A stretch of 64,000 bases of DNA from contig NZ_RJUA01000007.1 in the NCBI RefSeq assembly GCF_024343575.1, forward strand, positions 62,250-126,249. Reading direction: 5' to 3'. Each line of letters opens with the position of its first letter. The stretch's first letter is position 1. Position numbers and translations under genes: made by a program. The notes under the pieces were generated by a model that was not told the DNA's origin, did not search any database, and saw only the letters and a program-made list of their open reading frames with translations. Shown piece after piece: positions 7,925 to 17,384 of this stretch. Source of the stretch: Lacihabitans sp. LS3-19 (GTDB taxonomy: Bacteria; Bacteroidota; Bacteroidia; Cytophagales; Spirosomataceae).

Positions 7925-8710
7925 TCACTTTTCTAAATCCGCGTTTACCATCATCGGTTGATCAGCACTCGTGATAATAACCTTTGTATTAGGCGAGGTA
8001 GAGAGCTTATTGAATGCTTCGATGGCCTTGAACCTTATCAACATAGGTGTTAAACCCTCCGCAACTATTTTCTGAGCATCTCTGATACCTTCTGATTGTA
8101 TAATTAACCTTTTGGCCTCTTGTTTTTCTTTATCCAAAACAAACTGCATCCTTTGAGAATCTTGCTCTGCCTCCAATTTTTCCTCTATTGCTTTAGTAAG
8201 GCCAGGAGGTAAAACTATGCTTTTTAATAGGACAGATTCAATAACAAATCCTCGCTCTTTTAATTGTTCCATCATTAAAGTTTTGATAGATTTTTCTATT
8301 ATTGATCTTTGGCCTGTATGCATATCTTTGGCATAATATTGAGAAGAAATATCAGCAACGGCAGACCGAAAAACAGGCAGAATAACTACTTGCTCATAAT
8401 TTTTGCCTAGTTTCTCAATTACTTTAGGAGCATAACTTCCTTCAAGTCTATAAAGTATGGATACATCAGATTGAACTGTCAGACCCTCCTTAGAAGGAAG
8501 CGGTACTCTAACTTCCATGTTCATTGTCCTAGTTGGCAACTTAATAATGGTTGTAGTAAACGGATTATATCCTTTTGCTCCTTCCATTAATGGTTCAGCT
8601 TTAATTTTACCAAAAGATCGCTTTACTCCTACTTCGCCTTGCCTAATTATGGTACAACCTCCAAAAAACATGGAAGATACCAATGTGAATAAAATCAATC
8701 GTGTTTTCAT
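7925..8710 (-). CDS. Prohibitin/SPFH-domain lipoprotein
   Basis: The 261-residue protein has a lipoprotein signal peptide (LFTLVSSMFFGGC, lipobox Cys about residue 19) and then an SPFH domain: IRQGEVGVKRSFGK, VRVPLPSKEGLTVQSDVSI, VFRSAVADISSQYYAKDM and VIESVLLKSIVLPPGLTKAIEEKL. A Glu/Gln-rich coiled coil (about residues 180-215) follows. SPFH proteins form membrane-associated ring assemblies and often control proteases. Here the anchor is a lipid rather than the more usual transmembrane helix. It lies 71 bp downstream of a two-component operon, which may control it. Confidence 0.85.
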   Translation of the reverse strand: MKTRLILFTLVSSMFFGGCTIIRQGEVGVKRSFGKIKAEPLMEGAKGYNPFTTTIIKLPTRTMNMEVRVPLPSKEGLTVQSDVSILYRLEGSYAPKVIEKLGKNYEQVVILPVFRSAVADISSQYYAKDMHTGQRSIIEKSIKTLMMEQLKERGFVIESVLLKSIVLPPGLTKAIEEKLEAEQDSQRMQFVLDKEKQEAKRLIIQSEGIRDAQKIVAEGLTPMLIRFKAIEAFNKLSTSPNTKVIITSADQPMMVNADLEK

Positions 8711-8781
8711 TTTCTTGAAATTTTAATTTGTTGCTTATGTTGATTACGATACAAACTTAAAACCTCATTATTAGAATGGGA

Positions 8782-10164
8782 TTAACCTGAAATTAGAATT
8801 GTATTAGATTTTTTTGGTAATGTTATGGTAAAACAAATCTCTTGAAAACTGGAATATTCTGTAGAGATTGATCCGGAATGTAACTCTACAATTCCTTTGG
8901 CTAATGACAAACCTACACCATGTCCTTTTTTGTTTTTTGTGTTTTTTCCTCTTGTAAATGGTTCGAATATTTGACTCAAATCATCATTTGATAAAAATTC
9001 ACTAGCATTTTCAACTTTTATAATAATATTATCTTCTTTAGTTTTAACTGATATACTTACAGTTTTATTAGGTGAATATTTTATGCCGTTCTCTACTAAA
9101 TTAAAAAATGCAGAAAACAACAAATTTGGGTTACCCATTAATTCCGGAATATTTTCTTCATCTTCATCATAATCTAAAAAAACCGTCGCTTCTGGATTTT
9201 TTTTGAGTAATTCATCTCTTACCCTTGACAGTTTCTCTAAAATATTTACAAGTGAATCTGTTAAGTTTTCACTTACGGTATTCAATGAGGTAAGGTCCAA
9301 CAAATTGTTGCTTAGTTTATTAAGGTCTTGCACGTCTTCCAAAACTGAATTTATCATCTTTCGCAAATCCTCTGGATTGTCGTTTGCCAATAGCGAAACT
9401 TGAATTTGCCCGGTTATGGAGGTCAAAGGTGTTCTTAATTCATGAGATGCGTGTGAAACGAAAGATTTTTGTGATAAAAATGACTTTTGGAGTCTATCTA
9501 ACATCTGATTAAATCTAATTGCTAATTGAGAAAATTCATCATCACGTTTACCTATTTCTAAGCGAAGGTTAAGTTTCGAAACTTTTATATTATCAATTTT
9601 ATCGATAATATCCTTTAATGGTTTCAACATATTTCGTACGAGTACCCATCCAACCAAAGCACTTAAAAACAGAACAATTACACCACCATAAACCAATGTG
9701 TTAGCTAAATTTCTCTGTTTTATTAAACCATATTTGTCTATCGCTGAAGAAACAATTATATACTCGGCATCCAATTGTTTATATATTGTACCAAAATATT
9801 CTTTGTTATTTTCCCTCCAAATAAATTCTTTTTTATCAATTATTTCATCTATCCTATTAGCTTTTATGATAAGTTTATCTTCACCACTTTCGTATACAAT
9901 TTTTTTATCTTTATTGAAAATAAAAATCTCTTCATCAAATAACATTGTAAAATTGTTTCTGTCTAACAATTTTAAAATATCTGGACTTATTTCACTTTTT
10001 GTGAAGAAAATAGTACTAGCCGTTATGGCCTCTTCTTTTAGCCTACTATTAAATTCATTCCGCCTGTATTGTTCACTCTGTATATAAATTGCCAAACAAA
10101 AAATGGCTATTAAAAAAGCCATTATTGAAAGGTGCATCAAAATCAACCTATATCTTAGACTCAT
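8782..10164 (-). CDS. Sensor histidine kinase
   Basis: A membrane sensor of 460 residues. TM1 is at about 8-28 (LMHLSIMAFLIAIFCLAIYI), a periplasmic sensing region of about 125 residues follows, and TM2 at about 155-175 (VYGGVIVLFLSALVGWVLV). Next come HAMP, HisKA with the phospho-accepting His in SHASHELRTPLTSI, and HATPase_c with N-box LVENGIKYSP and G2 GHGVGLSLAKGI. Its start overlaps the response regulator stop by 4 bp, so the pair is translationally coupled. The architecture resembles CusS-type metal or envelope-stress sensors; the signal is not deducible. Confidence 0.93.
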   Translation of the reverse strand: MSLRYRLILMHLSIMAFLIAIFCLAIYIQSEQYRRNEFNSRLKEEAITASTIFFTKSEISPDILKLLDRNNFTMLFDEEIFIFNKDKKIVYESGEDKLIIKANRIDEIIDKKEFIWRENNKEYFGTIYKQLDAEYIIVSSAIDKYGLIKQRNLANTLVYGGVIVLFLSALVGWVLVRNMLKPLKDIIDKIDNIKVSKLNLRLEIGKRDDEFSQLAIRFNQMLDRLQKSFLSQKSFVSHASHELRTPLTSITGQIQVSLLANDNPEDLRKMINSVLEDVQDLNKLSNNLLDLTSLNTVSENLTDSLVNILEKLSRVRDELLKKNPEATVFLDYDEDEENIPELMGNPNLLFSAFFNLVENGIKYSPNKTVSISVKTKEDNIIIKVENASEFLSNDDLSQIFEPFTRGKNTKNKKGHGVGLSLAKGIVELHSGSISTEYSSFQEICFTITLPKKSNTILISG

Positions 10165-10856
10165 TTGTTTTTTAACATATAACCCATCCCTACTATAGTA
10201 TGAATCAGTTTATTTGAATAACCTTTATCTACTTTATTTCGTAAATAGTTTACATACACTTCAATGAAGTTTGTGCCTGTGTCAAAAGAAATATCCCAAA
10301 CTTTTTCAGCAATGTCAACTTTTGAAACTACCCGTCCGCGGTTTCTCATAAAATATTCCAAAAGATTAAACTCTTTAGCTGTTAAACTTATAACTGAGCC
10401 ACTTCTTTTGGCCACTTTTTCTTTCAGATCCAACTCCAAATCGGCAACTGAAATTTTCTCTTCGGCTTCCAAATTGCTTTTATCTCCACATCTTTTAAAT
10501 AAAGCCTTAATCCTGACCTGTAACTCCATAAAATCAAAAGGTTTTACGAGATAATCATCCGTTCCAACTTCATATCCTGAAAGTTTATCAGACACACTAC
10601 CCAGGGCTGTAAGCATAAGTATCGGGATATTTTTGTCCTTTTCTCTTAATTTTTTACATACTTCTAGTCCACTGATATCTGGCAATCCCAAATCCAATAT
10701 AATTAAATCGTAGGTATTTAAATTGTATAATTCAAAAGCCTGTTTTCCTGAAAAAGCAATATCACATAATAAACCTTGTATCTGAAGACCTTTTTTAATA
10801 AAACTGGCAACTTTTTCTTCGTCTTCAACAATTAATATATTCTGACAATTATTCAT
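10161..10856 (-). CDS. OmpR-family response regulator
   Basis: Receiver domain (1-120): ILIVEDEEKVASFI supplies the acidic pocket, LIILDLGLPDISG the phosphorylated Asp, MLTALG the switch Thr and LVKPFDF the conserved Lys. The C-terminal winged helix (about 135-228) ends with NFIEVYVNYLRNKVDKG and IHTIVGMGYML. It is the first gene of a leftward operon with the sensor kinase and probably controls the SPFH lipoprotein gene downstream or TerC upstream; that is inference. Confidence 0.94.
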   Translation of the reverse strand: MNNCQNILIVEDEEKVASFIKKGLQIQGLLCDIAFSGKQAFELYNLNTYDLIILDLGLPDISGLEVCKKLREKDKNIPILMLTALGSVSDKLSGYEVGTDDYLVKPFDFMELQVRIKALFKRCGDKSNLEAEEKISVADLELDLKEKVAKRSGSVISLTAKEFNLLEYFMRNRGRVVSKVDIAEKVWDISFDTGTNFIEVYVNYLRNKVDKGYSNKLIHTIVGMGYMLKNK

Positions 10857-10942
10857 GATTTGAAGTGTTTATTTCAAAAATTTAGATTCGAATTTTAAGT
10901 CGAAAAGAAAATAAATTAAAAAAGAAAAATAAATCTAGAACT

Positions 10943-11644
10943 TTAAGAGCTTTTTGGCTTAATGGTATATATCTGTATTATATCAACTAAAAAAGCAAAA
11001 GCCATAGAAAAATATATATACCCTTTCGGAATAGAAAAGCTCAATCCTTCGGCCAGCAACGAGACACCTATCATCATTAGAAAACAAAGGGCTAAAATTT
11101 TAAACGAAGGATGTTTATGAATAAAACTTGAGATAGGTTTAGCCGCTAACAACATAACGATTACAGTAATAATAACCGCCGAATACATAACCCAAATCTC
11201 TTCTACCATACCAACGGCTGTGATGATAGAATCAATTGAAAAAACCAGATCTAATATGATTACCTCAAGTAGCAATTTAGAAAAGCTTTGGTAATTTGAA
11301 GATAAAGTTTCCTCTTTATCCATAACCTCGGTTTTATGATAGATTTCTTTGGTACTTTTTAAAATTAAAAACAAACCACCTCCCAATAAAATTAATCCTT
11401 TACCCGAGAAATCAATCCCAAAAGCAGTAAAAAGCTTAACATCCAATTTTAAAATCCATGAAATAAAGGCTAATAAGGCCAAACGCATTAACATGGCTAG
11501 GCCAATTCCCCAAAACCTTAATTTATCTCTTTGATTTTCAGGTAATTTATTGGCTAATATTGAAATAAATATAATATTATCTATGCCTAAAATCACCTCA
11601 AGGGCAATTAACGATAATAGTGGTACTAAAGCATCTGAAATCAT
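10943..11644 (-). CDS. TerC-family integral membrane protein
   Basis: A 233-residue membrane protein with about seven hydrophobic helices. The paired signatures EVILGIDNIIFI (N-terminal half) and DLVFSIDSIITAVG (C-terminal half) carry the conserved acidic residues of the TerC/YkoY family, linked to tellurite resistance and to manganese export. It lies 86 bp upstream of the response regulator on the same strand, and 265 bp of gene-free DNA separate it from the next gene upstream. Metal export, possibly manganese, is the likeliest role by family. Confidence 0.88.
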   Translation of the reverse strand: MISDALVPLLSLIALEVILGIDNIIFISILANKLPENQRDKLRFWGIGLAMLMRLALLAFISWILKLDVKLFTAFGIDFSGKGLILLGGGLFLILKSTKEIYHKTEVMDKEETLSSNYQSFSKLLLEVIILDLVFSIDSIITAVGMVEEIWVMYSAVIITVIVMLLAAKPISSFIHKHPSFKILALCFLMMIGVSLLAEGLSFSIPKGYIYFSMAFAFLVDIIQIYTIKPKSS

Positions 11645-11909
11645 TGAACCTAATTTAATTTAAAAAAGTCCATAAATTTAATAGAATACTTTAGCTCAAA
11701 AATCTTTTTTGGATTAGATTCTCATTAGAATTAAACTTGACCTAAACTTCATTTCCTGATAGATTAATGAAAATTTAAATTACAATTCTAAAATATGGGT
11801 ACCATAAAATAAGTACAGGGAAGGAAATAATCCAATTGTAGAAAAACTTAAAATGAGATTTTATGAAAGGATAAAGTAGCTTATAGGAATTATATAAAAG
11901 CCAATAAAC

Positions 11910-13076
11910 TCACCTACAATACTTTTCTCTAATAGCCTTTAATTCAGATTTGTCGTCTATTAATTTTTCAGCCTCAGCTATTGAGGAATTACACATTGCT
12001 TTATCTCCATTTTTGCCGTAAAATAGGGCAGATTGCTTAAAGAATTGGAGCTTTTGTTTGGGTTCCTTTATACCAGCAAACCATTTGTCTTTTATTTCTA
12101 GGAAATAGGCGTGCATTTCGTTTCCAGAAACTTTAGAATTAACTTTCTCTGATAAAAAGCCGTAGGTAGAGGCATCTGGATAAAATTCAACCATTTTATT
12201 GCTAAAGTTTTTTACAGAATTGTAATCTTTGGAATTCAAATAATAAGACATCCTTAAACTCCACAACCATACAGACTTCATTTTTTCGTCTGCTCCCATT
12301 TTTGTTAAGTAGCTGTCTAAAGAGTCTACTTCCCATCCTGGAAATTCCTCCAAAGTTTCTAAATACTTAGCCCTTTGCTGAATAACCGTTACAAAGCTAT
12401 CTTTTTCTTTTCCTGTATTTCCTTCATATTGTGCCGCTAAATTCTGATTATTTATCCAATAAGCAAAAAAATCATTATTAGGACTCAAAACCACCTTTTT
12501 GAAAACATTCCAGGCATCTTGTGATGACTTTTCAGATTCTGGTAATTCTCTAAAAAACTTATTACAAATGGCTTCACTTTTCTCATAATCTTTCAGCAAT
12601 CTATAATAAGTGGCACATTTCACATTGTCTTTAATTGACGCATTTTCTGCCTTCTCACAGTCTACACAAGAATTTCCTCTTTCTTCCTCAAATTGAATCA
12701 GAATATCTTGCGGTTTTTCCTTTGGTTCAATAAAATATTGAAAGTTGCCGTCATTATCAAAAAACAAAAATACAGGATAATTTGTCAATCTGATATGCTT
12801 GCTTTCCAACAGTTTTACTTCTTCTTGATTGCTTAAATCAATTTTGAAACAAGTATAATTTTCATTGAAGTATTGGGCTACAGTTTCATTTTGCAAGTTG
12901 GCATTTAGAAGTTTACAATGAGAGCATTCAGGATGAAAACATTCTACTACCACCTTTTTGCCCGTTTTAAAAGCTATGTTTCTGGCCACATCAAAGTCTT
13001 TTTGCCATTTTATTTGTCCGGATGATTTGGCATAAAAACCAAAAAATAAAACTAAAATGAATGTCAAATTCTTCAT
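11910..13076 (-). CDS. Secreted thioredoxin-like protein
   Basis: A signal peptide (MKNLTFILVLFFGFYAKSSG) precedes a thioredoxin-like domain (about 22-130), with the redox-type CSHC in CFHPECSHCKLL and the cis-Pro region LTNYPVFLFFDNDGN. The remaining roughly 250 residues are helical and TPR-like, with no recognised enzyme motif. Such proteins work in the periplasm in disulfide reduction or as chaperones. The gene starts 1 bp after the helicase stop codon, so the two are likely co-transcribed. Confidence 0.8.
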   Translation of the reverse strand: MKNLTFILVLFFGFYAKSSGQIKWQKDFDVARNIAFKTGKKVVVECFHPECSHCKLLNANLQNETVAQYFNENYTCFKIDLSNQEEVKLLESKHIRLTNYPVFLFFDNDGNFQYFIEPKEKPQDILIQFEEERGNSCVDCEKAENASIKDNVKCATYYRLLKDYEKSEAICNKFFRELPESEKSSQDAWNVFKKVVLSPNNDFFAYWINNQNLAAQYEGNTGKEKDSFVTVIQQRAKYLETLEEFPGWEVDSLDSYLTKMGADEKMKSVWLWSLRMSYYLNSKDYNSVKNFSNKMVEFYPDASTYGFLSEKVNSKVSGNEMHAYFLEIKDKWFAGIKEPKQKLQFFKQSALFYGKNGDKAMCNSSIAEAEKLIDDKSELKAIREKYCR

Positions 13077-13077
13077 G

Positions 13078-14316
13078 TTATTTTTTCTTTTTCTTAAGAT
13101 TCAATTTTTCAAATTCTGCGATTTCTTTAAAAACGTCCTTAAATGTCTTTTGGTCTGCATCCGAGAAAATCAAGGTTTCTTGGTAGTCCATGTCCGCTAA
13201 TTTCTGTGTGGCTATCGAATGTCCAATATAATCCTCTATAGCATCCAGCATCGGTTTTTCTTCGGTGCTACAAAAAGATAAAGCTTTGCCTTTTTGCATG
13301 CCTCTACCCGTTCTACCTATGCGGTGAACATAGTTTTCAGCCTCTTCTGGCAAGTCATAATTAATCACAAAGTCTACATTTGGAATGTCTACGCCTCTAG
13401 CACTTACATCTGTAGCTATCAGTACCATTAATTCCCCAGATTTTAACCTCCTCATGGTATCTTTCCGCTCTAGGTGGGTTTTTCCTGAATGTATCGATTC
13501 TGTTTTTATCCCCACTCTTTCCATGGCTGCAACCACCCTATCAGCTCGTACTTTTGTTCTGACAAAAACTACCAACTTCTTGTCTGCGTTTTGATTAATA
13601 AATCGCTCAAGAAAGAATCTTTTATCATCCATTTCAACCAAAACCACCGAATGGCTTATGTTTTTTGAGATGGGATCGTCTGGAGAAATCTGTATACGAA
13701 TAGGGTTTTTTACAATGGAATACGCCAATTTCTTAATTTTCTCGTCTATCGTGGCAGAGAAATATAAAGTCTGTCGTTTTTTAGGTAAATACCTCAAAAC
13801 ATCTTCGATGTCTTTATAAAAACCCATGTCCAACATTCTATCTGCCTCATCTAATATCAAAAACTCAGTACCGCTAAAATCAATATAACCTTGTGATCGT
13901 AAATCAAACATTCTTCCAGGTGTAGTTACCAAAATATCTACTCCTTTTTGAAATGCCGCTATCTGTGGGTCTTGGTCGGTACTGCCAAACAAAGCCAAAA
14001 TACGAAGTTTGGTGTATTTCGCTATTTCTTTAAAAACCTCCGCTATTTGCTGAGCCAATTCATGTGTTGGCACCATAACCAAAGCCCTAACCGAACCTTT
14101 GGTAAATCGTGAAGGCGGATTGCTATGTAAAATATTAATAACTGGAATTGCAAAAGCCGCAGTTTTTCCTGTTCCTGTTTGAGCTATTGCCAGCACATCT
14201 TCGCCTTTCAGAATATTAGGAATAGCCTTATACTGAATATCCGTAGGTTTCTTAAAACCCTTTTCCGCCAAGCTTCTTTTTATATCTGAGGATATTCTGT
14301 ATTCTTCAAACTTCAT
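13078..14316 (-). CDS. rhlE: DEAD-box RNA helicase, RhlE type
   Basis: All helicase motifs are present in 412 residues: a Q motif with FKKPTDIQYKAIP, AQTGTGKTAAF (I), PTHELAQQ (Ia), TPGR (Ib), DEADRMLDMGF (II), SAT (III), ARGVDIPNVDFVINYDLP (V) and HRIGRTGR (VI). The tail is short and Lys-rich (KLNLKKKKK), consistent with RNA contact. RhlE-like helicases remodel ribosome assembly intermediates and mRNA. It is followed by the thioredoxin gene, and the RRM gene upstream ends 1 bp before its start, suggesting one RNA-related operon. Confidence 0.92.
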   Translation of the reverse strand: MKFEEYRISSDIKRSLAEKGFKKPTDIQYKAIPNILKGEDVLAIAQTGTGKTAAFAIPVINILHSNPPSRFTKGSVRALVMVPTHELAQQIAEVFKEIAKYTKLRILALFGSTDQDPQIAAFQKGVDILVTTPGRMFDLRSQGYIDFSGTEFLILDEADRMLDMGFYKDIEDVLRYLPKKRQTLYFSATIDEKIKKLAYSIVKNPIRIQISPDDPISKNISHSVVLVEMDDKRFFLERFINQNADKKLVVFVRTKVRADRVVAAMERVGIKTESIHSGKTHLERKDTMRRLKSGELMVLIATDVSARGVDIPNVDFVINYDLPEEAENYVHRIGRTGRGMQKGKALSFCSTEEKPMLDAIEDYIGHSIATQKLADMDYQETLIFSDADQKTFKDVFKEIAEFEKLNLKKKKK

Positions 14317-14317
14317 A

Positions 14318-14647
14318 TCAATCTCCCCAAGTTATAATATTGTCATTTTTCTTTTTGTTTTTGTTGTGCCAATCTCTCGGTGCTTTATCTATTCTTTCAC
14401 CTTCTTTGTTTTTGTTAGCTTCGGATACCACTATGACCCTGCCCATTTGCTCTGAGCCATTTAATTTTTTTATAGCAGCTGAGCCACTTTTTCTATCGGC
14501 CATTTCAACAAACGCAAAGCCTTTGTTTTGCCGAGAAACCTTGTCAATGATGATTTTGGCTGATGTTACTTCACCAAACGGCGAAAACAATTCCATTAAA
14601 TCCTTATCTGTAAATTTAAAAGGGATACTCCCTACAAAAATGTCCAT
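14318..14647 (-). CDS. RRM-domain RNA-binding protein
   Basis: A 109-residue protein with one RNA recognition motif. RNP2 is IFVGSIPF (3-10) and RNP1 is KGFAFVEM (about 42-49), followed by GSAAIKKLNGSEQMGRVIVV. The C-terminal 30 residues are Lys/Asn-rich. Similar small proteins in Bacteroidota and cyanobacteria are often cold-induced. The DEAD-box gene starts 1 bp beyond its stop codon, which suggests a shared RNA-metabolism role. Confidence 0.9.
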   Translation of the reverse strand: MDIFVGSIPFKFTDKDLMELFSPFGEVTSAKIIIDKVSRQNKGFAFVEMADRKSGSAAIKKLNGSEQMGRVIVVSEANKNKEGERIDKAPRDWHNKNKKKNDNIITWGD

Positions 14648-14655
14648 ATCTTATT

Positions 14656-15363
14656 TTAGTTTGTCAATTTTCTAAATACTTGCTCTAATGTGGCACCACC
14701 TGATTTGAGGTTTTCTAAGGTATCATCTGCCACCAAATTCCCTTTGTTGATTATTATTACTCTATCACATATTGCTTCTACTTCCTGCATAATGTGCGTA
14801 CTCAATATTATCGTTTTGTTTTTTCCAACTTCCTTTATCAATTTTCGAATTTCTACCAGTTGATTTGGGTCTAAACCAGTTGTTGGTTCGTCTAAAATTA
14901 ACACTTCTGGATCATGAATAAGTGCTTGTGCTAAGCCTACTCTTTGTCTGTACCCTTTTGAAAGCTGCTCTATTTTTTTGCTTTTTTCAGGAGAAAGCCC
15001 CACCATTTCTATCACTTTGTCAACCTTTTCATTTAAAAGTTCTCCCTTCAATCCGTACATTTCACCTACAAATGCCAGATATTCTTTCACGTACATTTCA
15101 AGGTACAAAGGATTGTGTTCTGGTAAATAACCTACCTGTTTTTTGGTGTCTAGATTATCAACAGAAATGGGCATTTCGTTTAAAAATGCTTCTCCTGAAC
15201 TTGCATTTAAAAACCCTACCAAAATTTTCATAGTAGTACTTTTTCCGGCACCATTTGGACCTAGAAACCCTAGAATCTCTCCTTTTTTCAATGAAAAAGA
15301 TATATTATTTACGGCTATTTGGCTTCCATAAATTTTAGTGAGATTTTTTACTTCTATCGACAT
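14656..15363 (-). CDS. ABC transporter ATPase, GldA-like short form
   Basis: A 235-residue ABC ATPase with Walker A (GPNGAGKST), signature LSKGYRQRVGLAQ, Walker B (VLILDEPTTGLDP) and H-loop (STH). In sequence it is close to GldA, the ATPase of the gliding-motility GldAFG transporter. GldA is usually near 300 residues; here the C-terminal domain is almost absent and the conserved end (ATLEQVFRKLT) follows straight after the nucleotide-binding domain. No gldF or gldG gene is adjacent. It could equally be a related ATPase of another export complex. Confidence 0.8.
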   Translation of the reverse strand: MSIEVKNLTKIYGSQIAVNNISFSLKKGEILGFLGPNGAGKSTTMKILVGFLNASSGEAFLNEMPISVDNLDTKKQVGYLPEHNPLYLEMYVKEYLAFVGEMYGLKGELLNEKVDKVIEMVGLSPEKSKKIEQLSKGYRQRVGLAQALIHDPEVLILDEPTTGLDPNQLVEIRKLIKEVGKNKTIILSTHIMQEVEAICDRVIIINKGNLVADDTLENLKSGGATLEQVFRKLTN

Positions 15364-15502
15364 TTAGAATTATAACAGATAATGATTACAAAATTAATCA
15401 TTTATTCGTTAAGAATAGTAAAAAGGCCTAATTGTGAGAGTTTGGGCACTTAAGTTAAAGTTAAAAAGTGTTAAAGCCCTTTTTTAGTATTATTATAAAA
15501 AG

Positions 15503-15510
15503 TAGTTTTG
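15503..15510 (+). promoter_or_regulatory. Possible -7 promoter box of the second two-component operon
   Basis: TAGTTTTG fits TAnnTTTG and lies 20 bp upstream of the kinase start. No convincing -33 TTTG stands at the usual distance, so support is weak. Confidence 0.35.
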
Positions 15511-15529
15511 GATAAACAATTCTTAAGTT

Positions 15530-17338
15530 TTGAATAGAATAAATGTATTAATTGGCCTAATGCTCCTTGCCTTGGTATCTCTCATTGGATTCCAATGGTA
15601 TTGGATACAAGATGCCATTACCGTAAAAAAAGAGCAGTTTGACCGAAAAGTAAATGAAACTTTAAAAGAAACTGTTCAACAAATTGAGAAACAGGAGGTG
15701 ATTTTTTTGACCAAACAAAGAATAATTGAAGAAGAAAAAAAACGCCTATTGGAGATTTCGCAAAAGAAAAAACAGCCTAAAAGAGAAATAGTTAAAAAAC
15801 AGGATTACGTTTCGGATACTTTAAACTTTGTTTATGCTGATGGAAATCAGTTAAAAATGCAGCCTCGTCAAGTTGTAACAATCAATATAAACTCTGGAAT
15901 AGAGCCAAAAAGTGATGCCGGAACCGAACGTATGTTTATTTTCCCCGAACAAGAAAGTGAATACATAAGAGCATATTTGCAAGAAGAACACAAGACTTTT
16001 GAGAAATTCAGAAAGCGTTCTAGAGAGTTGGCACAGAAACAATCCAACCTTTTGGATATGACCAAGGTTTTTGATGAAGACCCATTTTTTAACCTCTCCA
16101 ATGGTTTTCCTGAAATAAACTGGGTCGTTTCAGAAGATAATTCTACTGTGGAAATCCATGGGCCAGAGTTACCTCAAAAACCAAGGGCTGTATCAAATTC
16201 TATTAGTAACAAATGGGCCAATAACAATTCGAAAAAACAAGAGAAAGTAAATTTGATGAAGGATGTGATGAAGGATTTCATCATAGGAAAAAGAAGTATT
16301 TATGAACGATTAGGGCATGTAATGCTAGACACCTTACTTAAAAAAGAATTTGCAGAAAACGGTATAAATATTCCTTTTGAATATTCGGTAAAAGATAATG
16401 GCAACGTGATTTTTGCTTCTTTAAACAAACAAGAATCAAAATCAAATCACCTCAATTATAAAATCAAACTCTTTCCAAATGATACATTTCAGCAGGAGCA
16501 ATTCTTGCAGGTAAATTTTCCTGAAAAACAGAATTATATCTTGAAAAACCTATGGTCAGTTTTTGGCAGTTCGTTCCTGTTAATTGCTTTTGTGGGAGGG
16601 ATTTTTTACTATTCTGTAAATAGTCTTTTAACCCAAAAGAAACTCTCGAATATCAAAAACGACTTTATCAACAACATGACCCACGAGCTGAAAACACCAG
16701 TATCAACTATAGCATTGGCTTTGGAGGTTATCAAAGATAAGGATATTCACAAAAGCCCAGAAAAAACGGAAAGGTATCTGAACATAATAACAGAGGAAAA
16801 CCAAAGACTAGGTACCCAAATAGAAAAAGTATTACAGATAGCCAAACTCGAAAAAGGAGATTTGAACTTGAATTTTGAACCAATAGACATTAACGAGATA
16901 TTGGATCAAGTTGTAAAAAATCAAAGTGTGGCACTAGAACAATATGGCGTAAAACTAAATCTTGATTTGAAAGCTGAAGAAACCATTGTTTCAGCTGACA
17001 GCGTTCATCTCACCAATATTTTCTTTAATTTGATGGATAATGCTATAAAATATGCAAAAGAACAACCTGAAATAAGTATAGCTACCAGCAATAGCGATTC
17101 AGAAATGTTTATTTCTATTTCAGACAAAGGCATAGGTATACCAAAGGATCAGTTGAGCAAGATTTTCGATAAATTCTATAGAGTACCCAAAGGAGACTTA
17201 CATGACGTAAAAGGCTACGGATTAGGCTTAAGTTATGTAAAAACCATGGTGGAATTGCATAAAGGAAAAATCGTAGTAAACAGCAAAATAAACGAAGGCA
17301 CTGAGTTTTTAGTTACAATGCCACTTTCAACTATATAA
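15530..17338 (+). CDS. Sensor histidine kinase with TTG start
   Basis: A 602-residue membrane sensor. TM1 is at about 5-25 (VLIGLMLLALVSLIGFQWYWI), the periplasmic domain of about 310 residues is Lys/Glu/Gln-rich, and TM2 is at about 345-365 (SVFGSSFLLIAFVGGIFYYSV). HisKA carries NNMTHELKTPVSTI, and HATPase_c has LMDNAIKYAKE, DKGIGIP and GYGLGLSYVKTMVELH. An in-frame stop sits two codons before the TTG at 15530, and the first internal ATG would cut into TM1, so TTG is the best start. There is no HAMP domain. The partner response regulator follows after 46 bp. This layout is common for Bacteroidota envelope or motility sensors. Confidence 0.9.
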   Translation: MNRINVLIGLMLLALVSLIGFQWYWIQDAITVKKEQFDRKVNETLKETVQQIEKQEVIFLTKQRIIEEEKKRLLEISQKKKQPKREIVKKQDYVSDTLNFVYADGNQLKMQPRQVVTININSGIEPKSDAGTERMFIFPEQESEYIRAYLQEEHKTFEKFRKRSRELAQKQSNLLDMTKVFDEDPFFNLSNGFPEINWVVSEDNSTVEIHGPELPQKPRAVSNSISNKWANNNSKKQEKVNLMKDVMKDFIIGKRSIYERLGHVMLDTLLKKEFAENGINIPFEYSVKDNGNVIFASLNKQESKSNHLNYKIKLFPNDTFQQEQFLQVNFPEKQNYILKNLWSVFGSSFLLIAFVGGIFYYSVNSLLTQKKLSNIKNDFINNMTHELKTPVSTIALALEVIKDKDIHKSPEKTERYLNIITEENQRLGTQIEKVLQIAKLEKGDLNLNFEPIDINEILDQVVKNQSVALEQYGVKLNLDLKAEETIVSADSVHLTNIFFNLMDNAIKYAKEQPEISIATSNSDSEMFISISDKGIGIPKDQLSKIFDKFYRVPKGDLHDVKGYGLGLSYVKTMVELHKGKIVVNSKINEGTEFLVTMPLSTI

Positions 17339-17384
17339 ATATTCAAATAAAAGACTCCTAAAACAACCAAAACTTAGAAACCAA

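Noticed and set aside
8760-8815. TTAGAAT-like motif near the kinase stop, also at about 11715-11745 upstream of TerC
   Set aside because: It could be a response-regulator site, but the motif is short and AT-rich and no consistent spacing or symmetry was found.
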